Shown: positions 52,989-64,000 of the stretch, piece after piece
Numbering within the stretch: position 1 is the stretch's first letter
How the letters are laid out: each line of letters starts with the position of its first letter
NCBI RefSeq assembly: GCF_900220975.1
Contig: NZ_OBQD01000008.1
Span: forward strand, 233,484-297,483
Origin: Rhizobium subbaraonis
GTDB taxonomy: Bacteria; Pseudomonadota; Alphaproteobacteria; Rhizobiales; Rhizobiaceae
Direction of reading: 5' to 3'
Length of the DNA: 64,000 bases
The notes under the pieces: model-generated
Database searches by the model: none
Told to the model about the DNA's origin: nothing
Seen by the model: the letters and a program-made list of their open reading frames with translations, nothing else
Program-made: the position numbers and the translations under genes

Positions 52989-54350
52989 ATGGGCGGCGCA
53001 GGTGTCATCGACAATTTCCTCGGGGTCTTCACCTCCTACATCAACAGCGGGTTCGGACTGCTCGGCGGCGAGGTCGCGTTCATCGCCACAACGCTAATCG
53101 TCATCGATGTGACGCTTGCCGCCCTGTTCTGGAGCTGGGGCGCGGAAGACGACATCATCGCCCGGCTGGTGAAAAAGACGCTCTTCGTCGGCGTCTTCGC
53201 CTATCTCATCGGCAACTGGAACAACCTTGCCAAGATCGTCTTCGACTCGTTCGCGGGCCTCGGCCTCAAGGCTTCCGGCACCAGCTTCACCGCGCAGGAT
53301 CTGATGCGACCCGGCAAGGTCGCGCAGACCGGGCTCGACGCCGCGCGCCCCTTGCTCGAATCCATCTCCGACCTGATGGGCTGGATCGCGTTCTTCGAGA
53401 ACTTCATCCAGATCGCCTGCCTGCTGTTCGCCTGGGCGCTGGTGCTGCTCGCCTTCTTCATCCTCGCGATCCAGCTCTTCGTTACCCTGATCGAATTCAA
53501 GCTGACGACGCTGGCGGGCTTCGTCCTCATCCCGTTCGGCCTGTTCGGCAAAACAGCCTTCATGGCCGAGCGCGTGCTGGGCAATGTCGTCTCTTCCGGC
53601 ATCAAGGTGCTGGTACTCGCCGTCATCATCGGCATCGGCTCAACGCTGTTCAGCCAGTTTACGGCCGGCTTCGGCGGCGCAACGCCCACAATCGACGACG
53701 CCATGGCAATTGTCCTTGCCGCGCTATCGCTGCTCGGGCTCGGCATCTTCGGCCCCGGCATTGCTGCCGGTCTTGTCAGCGGCGGACCACAACTCGGCGC
53801 CGGTGCGGCGGTTGGCACCGGGCTTGCCGTCGGTGGTGCGGCACTCGCAGCTGGTGGCGCGGCAGGCCTTGCCCTGAAGGGAGGAGCGGCTGCGATGTCC
53901 GGCGGCGCTGCCGCCGTGCGGGGCGGTGCGGCTGCGGCAGGCGGAGCCGCCGCGGCCTACAGCGTCGGCTCGCTCGGCCAGTCCGGCGCAGCCGGTGTCG
54001 CCTCTGGTCTCGGCAGTGTCGCCCGCGCGGCCGGAGCGGCCACCGTGTCACCCCTGAAACGCGCGACGGCGCGCGCCGCCGAAGGCGTCAAGTCCAGCTT
54101 CTCCGCAGGTGCGAAGGCAGGCTTCGGCGCAACGGGCGGCTCCTCGACCATGAGCACGATACCCGGCTCAGGCTCCGCAGGCGAAGCCGCCGCAGCAGCG
54201 CCCCGCGACGGTCCGCCCGACTGGGCCAAGCGCATGAAGCGCCATCAGTCCCTCAGCCACGGAGCCACCCTCGTAGCGCACGCCGTCAAATCCGGCGACA
54301 GCCATGGCGGCGGCTCTTCCGTCAATCTCTCCGAAAGTAACCGCTCATGA
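52989..54350 (+). CDS. trbL: TrbL (VirB6-like channel protein)
   Basis: A 453-residue polytopic inner-membrane protein with about seven hydrophobic segments (about 25-265) and an alanine/glycine-rich low-complexity C-terminal tail (about 280-400) usual in rhizobial TrbL. It forms part of the transfer pore. Overlaps trbF by four bases. Confidence 0.93.
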   Translation: MGGAGVIDNFLGVFTSYINSGFGLLGGEVAFIATTLIVIDVTLAALFWSWGAEDDIIARLVKKTLFVGVFAYLIGNWNNLAKIVFDSFAGLGLKASGTSFTAQDLMRPGKVAQTGLDAARPLLESISDLMGWIAFFENFIQIACLLFAWALVLLAFFILAIQLFVTLIEFKLTTLAGFVLIPFGLFGKTAFMAERVLGNVVSSGIKVLVLAVIIGIGSTLFSQFTAGFGGATPTIDDAMAIVLAALSLLGLGIFGPGIAAGLVSGGPQLGAGAAVGTGLAVGGAALAAGGAAGLALKGGAAAMSGGAAAVRGGAAAAGGAAAAYSVGSLGQSGAAGVASGLGSVARAAGAATVSPLKRATARAAEGVKSSFSAGAKAGFGATGGSSTMSTIPGSGSAGEAAAAAPRDGPPDWAKRMKRHQSLSHGATLVAHAVKSGDSHGGGSSVNLSESNRS

Positions 54351-55036
54351 GCCTCTTCAAACGACCCGCCGCCCACTATGGGAAATCGCCCGAACCCGAA
54401 ACACCCTATCAGCGCGCAGCGCAGGTCTGGGACGATCGCATCGGTTCGGCCCGCGTCCAGGCCAGGAACTGGCGCATCATGGCATTCGGCTCGCTGTTCC
54501 TGTCGGCCGGCTTCGCCGCGGCGCTGGTCTGGCAGTCGGCGCGCGGCACCGTCGTTCCCTGGGTGGTGCAGGTCGATCGACTCGGCCAGGCGCAGTCCGT
54601 TGCACCGGCGTCGGCCGACTACCGGCCGACCGATCCGCAAGTGGCCTGGCATCTTGCCCGCTTCATCGAGCAGGTCAGAAGCATCCCGGCCGATCCGATC
54701 ATCGTGCGCCAAAACTGGCTGCGCGCCTATGACTGGACCACGGATCGCGGCGCCGACGCGCTCAACGACTATGCCCGCACCAACGATCCTTTCACCAAGG
54801 TCGGCAAACAGCAGATCGCCGTCGAGGTTTCGAGCGTCATCCGCGCATCGGCGGATTCCTTCCGCGTGGCCTGGACCGAGAAACGTTACGAGAATGGCCA
54901 GCTCGCGGGCACAGAGCGATGGACCGCCATCCTCACCATCGTCATCCAGACGCCGCGCGACGCAGACCGGCTGCGCGCCAATCCGCTCGGCATCTACATC
55001 AACGCCATCAACTGGTCGCGGGAGATGTCCCAATGA
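54347..55036 (+). CDS. trbF: TrbF (VirB8-like)
   Basis: A 229-residue bitopic inner-membrane protein with one hydrophobic segment (about 42-65) and a VirB8-like periplasmic domain. RNWRIMAFGSLFLSAGF marks the family. Overlaps trbL and trbG by four bases each. Confidence 0.93.
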   Translation: MSLFKRPAAHYGKSPEPETPYQRAAQVWDDRIGSARVQARNWRIMAFGSLFLSAGFAAALVWQSARGTVVPWVVQVDRLGQAQSVAPASADYRPTDPQVAWHLARFIEQVRSIPADPIIVRQNWLRAYDWTTDRGADALNDYARTNDPFTKVGKQQIAVEVSSVIRASADSFRVAWTEKRYENGQLAGTERWTAILTIVIQTPRDADRLRANPLGIYINAINWSREMSQ

Positions 55037-56013
55037 GCACATCTCTGCGCACGTCCGGCTCTCAGGCTTTCCGTAAATCCGCCTTGGCGATGATGCTGAT
55101 CTCGGCAACGATGCTGGCGGGCTGCGCGACCTTCAAACCACCCACCATCAGCTACGACAGTGACGTGCCGCCGCTCCCAGCTGTGCTGGCGCCGGTCACG
55201 GAACAGCCGCCGCGTCCGCTGCACACGCCTCCTGCCTGGACGGTCGCGCATGGTGGAACCGTCGCGAATACGCCGAGCGGCCGCGTGGAAAACGCCAATG
55301 CTGCGGCCCGTGTCGAACCGCGACGCGAGGGCTATTATAACGCCATTCAGATCTATCCCTGGAGCGAGGGCGCGCTTTACCAAGTCTATGCCGCGCCCGG
55401 CCAGATCACCAACATCGCGCTCGAACCGGGCGAAAGCCTGACCGGCGCAGGTCCAATCGCCGCCGGTGACACCGCCCGCTGGATCATCGGTGATACCGAA
55501 AGCGGTTCCGGCCTCTCGCGCCGCGTCCACATCCTCATCAAACCGACGCGCCCCGACATCACCACGAATCTGGTCATCACGACTGACCGCCGCATCTACA
55601 TGCTTGAGCTGAGGGCGGAGGCGAAACCCTATATGCCGGCCGTTGCATGGGCTTATCCCGCGCTACCGGCATCGCAGCGCGGAACGGTCCCTGCGACGCC
55701 TATCATTCCCGCTGCCGCCGCTCGTCACTACCGCTACGGCCTCACCGGCGACACGCCGCCCTGGCGGCCGGTCGCCGTCTATGACGACGGCAGGCGTGTG
55801 TATGTCGAATTTCCACGCGGCATCGCTCAAGGCGAGATGCCGCCGATCTTTGTCCTCGGCACCGACGGCGAGCCGCAGCTCGTCAACAGCCGCATCTACC
55901 AAAACATCCTGATCGTTGACCGCATCTTCGGAGCCGCTGAACTGCGCCTCGGCAGCGGCAAGCAGCAGCAGACCGTCAGGATCGTGCGAACCGATGGGAA
56001 ACCTGCATCATGA
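55033..56013 (+). CDS. trbG: TrbG lipoprotein (VirB9-like)
   Basis: A 326-residue outer-membrane complex protein. Lipobox LAGC at about 28-31 follows a signal peptide, so it is a lipoprotein. The C-terminal domain with VYDDGRRVYVEFP and DRIFGAAELRLG is VirB9-like. I start at MSTSLRTSGSQ, the ATGA overlap with trbF, not at the longer upstream frame. Confidence 0.93.
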   Translation: MSTSLRTSGSQAFRKSALAMMLISATMLAGCATFKPPTISYDSDVPPLPAVLAPVTEQPPRPLHTPPAWTVAHGGTVANTPSGRVENANAAARVEPRREGYYNAIQIYPWSEGALYQVYAAPGQITNIALEPGESLTGAGPIAAGDTARWIIGDTESGSGLSRRVHILIKPTRPDITTNLVITTDRRIYMLELRAEAKPYMPAVAWAYPALPASQRGTVPATPIIPAAAARHYRYGLTGDTPPWRPVAVYDDGRRVYVEFPRGIAQGEMPPIFVLGTDGEPQLVNSRIYQNILIVDRIFGAAELRLGSGKQQQTVRIVRTDGKPAS

Positions 56014-57194
56014 GCGACACCGACCACGACAATGTCGAACCGCTGGACCAATCGACGCCCGCCGTCGATACGTCATCGTCCATGCGCCTGCGGGCGGAAC
56101 CTCCGCGTGTCACCCGGCTGTCGCGCAAAGTGCTCGCCGGCGTCGCCGCAGTTGCCCTCGTCGGTATCGGCGGCTCTCTCATCTACGCGCTCCAGACCCG
56201 AGATCCCGGCAAGAGCGCCGACGAACTCTATTCGACTGACAACCGCACCACGGCCGATGGCCTGGCCGGCCTTCCACGCGATTACACCGGCCCGGTCCTC
56301 GGCCCGGCGCTGCCTGGAGACCTCGGCCGCCCGATCATCAGCGCGCAAAATCAGGGGCATCCTGTCGTGCCGCCCGCCATGGCGGCGCCGGGGCCTGATC
56401 CCGAGGAACAGCGTCGCCTCGCGGAATTGGAGGCCGCACGCACCAGCCGAGTGTTTTTCCAGGCCGGTCCGGCCGCAACGTCGGCGACCGCTGGCCCGAA
56501 TGTCCCGGGATTTGCCGGCGTGGGAGCTGGCACACAACCTGGTGCCGAGACGGCTCAAGATCGACAACTTGCGTTCCTCAATGCTCCCGTCGACCGCCGC
56601 ACCATTGCGGCCGACCGCATCATGGCGCCCGCATCGCCCTATGTCCTCCAGGCGGGCGCGGTCATTTCGGCCGCCCTCATCACCGGCATCCGCTCCGATC
56701 TTCCTGGACAAGTCACCGCGCAGGTGACGGAGAACATCTACGATAGCCCGACCGGGCGCATCCTCGTCATCCCACAAGGCACCCGGATCATCGGCCAGTA
56801 CGACAATAGCGTCCAATACGGGCAGAGCCGCGTGCTTCTCGTCTGGAACAGGCTCATTCTCCCGAACGGCCGGTCCATTGTGCTCGAACGTCAGCCCGGA
56901 GCCGATACCCAGGGCTATGCCGGTCTGGAAGACGGCGTCGATTACCATTGGTGGGATCTCGCCAGAGCGGCGGGGCTCTCGACGCTTCTGTCAGTCGGGT
57001 CCGAGCTTGCCATCGATGACCAGGACCGGCTCCTGCGCGCCATCCGCAATGGGGGCCAGGACACGATCAATGATGCCGGTCAGCAGATCGTTCGGCGCCA
57101 GCTCAACGTCGCGCCGACGCTGACGATCCGGCCCGGTTTCCCTGTCCGCGTGATCGTCACCCGCGATCTCGTCCTCGAACCTTACGGAGGCTGA
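56010..57194 (+). CDS. trbI: TrbI (VirB10-like)
   Basis: A 394-residue energy-sensing core protein with one membrane segment (about 42-62), a proline-rich linker (about 90-170), and the C-terminal VirB10 domain (about 200-390; IPQGTRIIGQYDNSVQYGQ). It spans both membranes. No trbH gene is present between trbG and trbI, as in many rhizobial sets. Confidence 0.94.
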   Translation: MSDTDHDNVEPLDQSTPAVDTSSSMRLRAEPPRVTRLSRKVLAGVAAVALVGIGGSLIYALQTRDPGKSADELYSTDNRTTADGLAGLPRDYTGPVLGPALPGDLGRPIISAQNQGHPVVPPAMAAPGPDPEEQRRLAELEAARTSRVFFQAGPAATSATAGPNVPGFAGVGAGTQPGAETAQDRQLAFLNAPVDRRTIAADRIMAPASPYVLQAGAVISAALITGIRSDLPGQVTAQVTENIYDSPTGRILVIPQGTRIIGQYDNSVQYGQSRVLLVWNRLILPNGRSIVLERQPGADTQGYAGLEDGVDYHWWDLARAAGLSTLLSVGSELAIDDQDRLLRAIRNGGQDTINDAGQQIVRRQLNVAPTLTIRPGFPVRVIVTRDLVLEPYGG

Positions 57195-57195
57195 C

Positions 57196-57435
57196 ATGAC
57201 GAAATTGAAGCTCGGCCCGATCACCGAGGAAAAGCCGGTGAAGGCCACGCTGGAACTGCCCGCATCGCTTCACCGGGATCTCGCTGCATATGCCGAGCTG
57301 CTGGGAAGGCAGACCGGCCAGCCTGTGCGCGATCCCGTCCAGCTGATTGTACCGATGCTGGAGCGCTTCATCGCCACCGATCGCGGGTTCGCCAAGGCCC
57401 GACGCGCGAAGCCCGCGGGCGATGCCAGTTCATAA
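57196..57435 (+). CDS. DUF2274 protein, RHH-like
   Basis: A 79-residue DUF2274 protein (LKLGPITEEKPVKATLELPA) regularly following trbI in these ICEs. The ELPASLHRDLAAYAELLGR segment resembles a ribbon-helix-helix, so it may bind DNA (inference). It overlaps the convergent LysR gene by six bases. Confidence 0.88.
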   Translation: MTKLKLGPITEEKPVKATLELPASLHRDLAAYAELLGRQTGQPVRDPVQLIVPMLERFIATDRGFAKARRAKPAGDASS

Positions 57436-58323
57436 ATCCACGCCCTGACGACGCGCCATCGTCTTCGCCATGCTGACAAAGCGCCTGAGCGCCGGATTGT
57501 CGTTCTTTGGCGACCACACGCCGTTGAAGGGAAGGACCTCACCAATGATCGGCCGATAGCAGATGCCCGGCACATGGGCGGCTGTCGTCGCTTCGCTCGT
57601 GACCGTGAGTCCGCTGCCGATCGCGACGAGCGTCAGCAGATTGTCGCGCCCGACAAACTGTGCCTGAATCTTCGGGTGATGGCCGAGATCGGCGACCCGC
57701 TGGACCAGATAGTCATGGACTTCCTGGCCCGGCGGTACATCGCTGACGATGAAGGTTTCGTGCGCCAGATCATGCCACTTCACCTCCTCCTTCCGCGCAA
57801 GGGCGTGTGCTTCCGGCAGCACCACGAAAACACGTTCCGACCAGAGGTAGGTGGTCTCACATCGGGGCCACTCCAATGTCCCCGTCAGAAAGGCGATGTC
57901 CAACCGGAACTGCCGGATCGCGGCGACATGCTCCGCGGGATTGCCGTCAGCAACCTCGACATGCACGCCGGGGTGCTCAGCGGCGAAGGTCCGGAGAAGA
58001 TCTTGCAGGAACCCCGAGGCCAGGGACGAGAAGATGCCCACGCGCAATTGACCTTCCGCGCCGCGCCCCACCGCGTCCACGATCTCCGCGCCTTCATTAA
58101 TGTATCGAAGAACCTTCTGGGCTTTCGACAACAGCCGCTGTCCGGCAACGGTCAGGCATACACCGCCGCTGTGACGGTGAAACAGCGCAGAACCGAGTCC
58201 GTCTTCCATGTCGCGTATCCGGCGGCTGATCGTGGACTCCTGTACGCCCAACGCCACGCCCGCCTTGCGGAAACTCCCATGTTCGGAAGCCGCCACGAAA
58301 TAGCGCAGATGTCGAAAGTTCAT
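57430..58323 (-). CDS. LysR-family regulator at the end of the transfer block
   Basis: A 297-residue LTTR: winged helix-turn-helix (about 1-60; FRKAGVALGVQESTISRRI) and LysR substrate domain (about 90-290). A LysR gene at this position, convergent with DUF2274, is typical of rhizobial ICEs and might control transfer. Start MNFRHLRYFVAA; the longer frame upstream is not used. Confidence 0.9.
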   Translation of the reverse strand: MNFRHLRYFVAASEHGSFRKAGVALGVQESTISRRIRDMEDGLGSALFHRHSGGVCLTVAGQRLLSKAQKVLRYINEGAEIVDAVGRGAEGQLRVGIFSSLASGFLQDLLRTFAAEHPGVHVEVADGNPAEHVAAIRQFRLDIAFLTGTLEWPRCETTYLWSERVFVVLPEAHALARKEEVKWHDLAHETFIVSDVPPGQEVHDYLVQRVADLGHHPKIQAQFVGRDNLLTLVAIGSGLTVTSEATTAAHVPGICYRPIIGEVLPFNGVWSPKNDNPALRRFVSMAKTMARRQGVDL

Positions 58324-58427
58324 ATTCACACCTGGAAATCGTCCGGGGAGCCCCCTTATCCCGAATGGCTGACAGAGACGCTGCGAGGCTTGCCAAAGCG
58401 ATTCCCAGCGTGGCGACAAAGTTCATC

Positions 58428-58456
58428 GGCGTTCCCCGGTCACACCGGAGAACGCC
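58428..58456. terminator. Hairpin between DUF499 gene and LysR gene
   Basis: GGCGTTCCCCGGT (58428-58440) pairs with ACCGGAGAACGCC (58444-58456) with one mismatch around a 3-base loop. It lies just after the DUF499 stop codon, so it probably ends the defence operon transcript. No T tract on that strand. Confidence 0.5.
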
Positions 58457-58465
58457 GACCAGCTA

Positions 58466-61762
<3,297 letters not shown>

Positions 61763-61775
61763 GTTCTGTTCCCCC

Positions 61776-63935
61776 TTAAATATCCAGCCGGATCTGACGA
61801 TCGCCGCGCGTATCGTGGATAGCCGCAGCAGCCCTCGTCAGCTCAGTCCAGTCGGCGATCAGAGCATTGTAGGCCGTGGCCTCCTTCGCATCTTTCCGCT
61901 TGTTGGCGCTGATGTCGTAGAGGCAGTAGGCGAGATCCTTCACGGCCTCGGCCTGAATGTTGATCTTCTTGCGCAGGACGGCGGTGTCGTGGGAAATACC
62001 GTCCTTCTCATGCTGTCGGACGAGATGCTGAAGGCACTCCCACACCGTCAGGTGGCGGTCGCCTTCCGGGTCCCAATCCTCGTCGAGTTCATCACGCGCG
62101 AGGATGCGGACCTTGCCGGCAGCGCTCTCGACAATCCCGGCGTGCTTGACGCTTTCGACAGAAATACCGCGCGCACGGGCAAGGTTGTCAGCGACACCGT
62201 AATCCCCCTTGCCAGTCCCGTTCTGCTCGAACCAGGTGATGGCGAACCGCGTGTCAGCGTCGAACTCACCCTGGATGCCGCCGAGATATTCGTCGAGTTC
62301 GCGGTTGATGAGCTGAAGCGCGGTCTTCACACTCATCGGGCTATCGTCGGATTCCAGAACGGCCTTGTAGCGCGAGAACACGCCCATTCCGGGGCCGATG
62401 GCGGATTGAGGCATATCAGCGGGGGCAATGTTGGCAGCTTGAAGCTCAGCGATTGCGGGAGGCAGTTCGCGCTTAAGTGCCCGGACAAACTCGGCACGGG
62501 TGATAACCTCAGCCGTATCCGCCTTCCTACGGCAAACAAGAACGACAGAATTTGCGAGGGCGTTGGTGCCCGAAGCGATCATGCGATTCGAAAGTTCAGT
62601 TCGAACCGGCCAAGTTCCAACTACAGAAAATCCAGCTTCTACAACGGCCTGCAAAAATGTTGCCCAGCCAGTCGAGCTAATTCCCTCTTGCTTAATCTCG
62701 CTTTGCTTAAATGCGTAGTAGATTGTCGCCGGCATACCGCTATCTGCATTTTCAGCCATTGCCCTAATAGCTTTTCTCATCCCATCTAAGAAATAATTCT
62801 CAGCATTCTGCTTTGACCCGTGACGATAGGGCGTTGCTACAAGTTCATCGGCCTTTGGCGTTGAAAGTATCCCCAATAGATCTGGGAAAACATTCTTCAA
62901 GGTGCGTCGAAGCCAAACATAAAAGAAATCCGAGAGGTCCGCATATCCGATATTATCGTAGTATGGAGGATCAGTGCTAATGACCTTTCCTGCCATTCTT
63001 GCGCCAGCCTCTCGCGCATCCATCTGAATCACTTGACCCAAAGATGCGGGGTGCAGACCAGAAAGGCTATTGGAGGTCCACTGAACTGCACCGGACAATG
63101 TCCCGGTTCCATTGAGAAGCACGTTCATCTCCGCAAAATCCCAAGTCATAGGGACTGACTGCCGAGCAAAGGTATTTCGCGTTGAGTCTCGTGCCGTAAA
63201 CCAAGTGCAAATCGAGGAACCTCGGTCAGCGACCTTAGAAATTGCAAAGGCCAGATACATCGCAACCGCCTCCGCATAAGCTTTAGCGCCCGTACCGGAA
63301 TCGTTTAAGCCAGCAGATTCTTCCAGCATTCCCGCAGAAAGTGCGTCGCGTTCAGCAATTGCACGGACTTCATTGGCAAGTTCGCAGAATGTGTTGAGCG
63401 CATTCAACTGACGATCAGTGAATAGATTGCCAAATGTTGTCAGGCCATATTCCACAGTCCAAAAATTTCGCGGATCATCAGGCAGGCTCGTTTCAGGCTC
63501 CCACGAAGACCTTACAGACAGCGCAAGTGCTTCATGTTCTGCTGTCGGTGCAACATACACTCGAGCAGTATGTCCTTCTGCAACGATAGCAATCAACGTC
63601 TGGCCAATCTGACCAGATTTTCCCTGTGCCTTCACGTATTCTGATGTGATGGCTGTGTCCGAAATTAGGCATCTAAAGTTTGAGCCACGACCTGCCTTTG
63701 TTCCTTCATTCGCCGAAGCGATCTCGGCCTTTGTTCCACCCTTGCGAATGCTATACTTGATCGTTTTGTTAACGCGATCAACAAGCGGCTCGATCCAGAC
63801 CTCTTTGCCGGTCCGCGAACTAAGCATGAAGGTCGACGCTATTGGTACCCTTACGTCGCTAAAAGCAGGGTCTGGGCTAGGTACAGTGCGCGCCCATATC
63901 CAAGCTGCGGATTCCGGTCTGAAGCCGGCCGGCAT
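61776..63935 (-). pseudogene. DUF1156 adenine-specific methylase, N-terminally truncated
   Basis: 719 residues matching the central and C-terminal part of DUF1156 methylases, which are usually about 900-1000 residues. The catalytic DPPYYD (322-327) is present. The N-terminal part with the SAM-binding DPFAGGG-type motif is missing: homology begins at AAWIWARTV (about residue 10). The preceding codons, including the ATG at 63933-63935, lie in a 46-base tandem repeat. The fragment probably cannot bind SAM, so the methylase is likely inactive. The first ~1400 bases (62500-63900) are AT-richer than the rest. Confidence 0.8.
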
Positions 63936-64000
63936 TCCGATTAATTACCGGCCACCGTTCCGATTTGAAGCCGGCCACTATTCCAATCAATTACCGGCCG
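63911..64000. mobile_element. Probable insertion-sequence end with 46-bp tandem repeats
   Basis: Two copies of a 46-base unit (63911-63956 and 63957-64000, cut by the window end) share TTCCG, TGAAGCCGGCC and AATTACCGGCC. Repeated copies at an element's end resemble the multiple terminal repeats of IS21-family elements. The rest of the element, including any transposase, lies beyond the window. IS family assignment is tentative. Confidence 0.55.

Overview
The window is GC-rich alphaproteobacterial DNA, most likely from the family Rhizobiaceae. The left part has a typical rhizobial core gene order (dapE, a small membrane protein, truA-fmt-def, rmuC). The rest is most of an integrative and conjugative element (ICE) of the Trb type (MPF-T) that is common in rhizobia and related alphaproteobacteria. 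I see no rRNA, tRNA or CRISPR array.

Region 1 (1-17041) is chromosome. It holds lysine biosynthesis (dapE), tRNA and protein maturation (truA, fmt, def), rmuC, a ribokinase-like kinase, a cytosolic sulfite-oxidase-fold protein, an RTX calcium-binding protein likely exported by a type I system, an aromatic aminotransferase with a Spx/ArsC-like protein, an endonuclease/exonuclease/phosphatase-fold protein, a cardiolipin synthase, an aspartoacylase-family hydrolase, an O6-methylguanine methyltransferase, and a divergent MFS exporter/LysR pair.

Region 2 (17084-64000, running off the right end) is the ICE. Its left edge is marked by 15 bp at 17084-17098 that read, on the minus strand, as the last codons of guaA (Ile-Glu-Trp-Glu-stop), a known attachment site for rhizobial ICEs. 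The orientation predicts that intact guaA and the integrase lie right of the window. Left-end cargo is a helicase IV-like protein with a nuclease-like insertion and an AbiE toxin-antitoxin pair. The maintenance block (22-35 kb) holds an ArdC-like antirestriction protein, a nuclease-like orphan, ParB, three small ICE proteins, a giant methyltransferase/strawberry-notch helicase, a Toprim protein, a DUF2493 protein and a FitAB/VapBC-like pair. ardC, parB and the giant helicase gene share a structured leader present nowhere else that I could see. The replication block (36-42 kb) has regulators (one frameshifted), RepA with iteron-like repeats inside its gene, ParA, a ribbon-helix-helix protein and the TraF protease. 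The transfer block (42-57.4 kb) has a lytic transglycosylase, a candidate oriT with an IncP-like nic motif and four CGCACATTGC repeats, a VirD2-type relaxase, the TraG coupling protein, a CopG-like regulator, and trbBCDEJKLFGI in tightly coupled order without trbH. A DUF2274 gene and a LysR gene end the transfer block.

Region 3 (58.4-64.0 kb) is defence cargo: a DUF1156 adenine-methylase-like gene followed by a DUF499 ATPase with an N-terminal HEPN-like RxxxxH motif. This resembles the helicase-methylase-ATPase (Hma) / 'anti-phage-associated DUF1156-DUF499' type of system. The methylase has lost its N-terminal SAM-binding region at a junction with 46-bp tandem repeats that look like the end of an insertion sequence, so the system is probably broken here.
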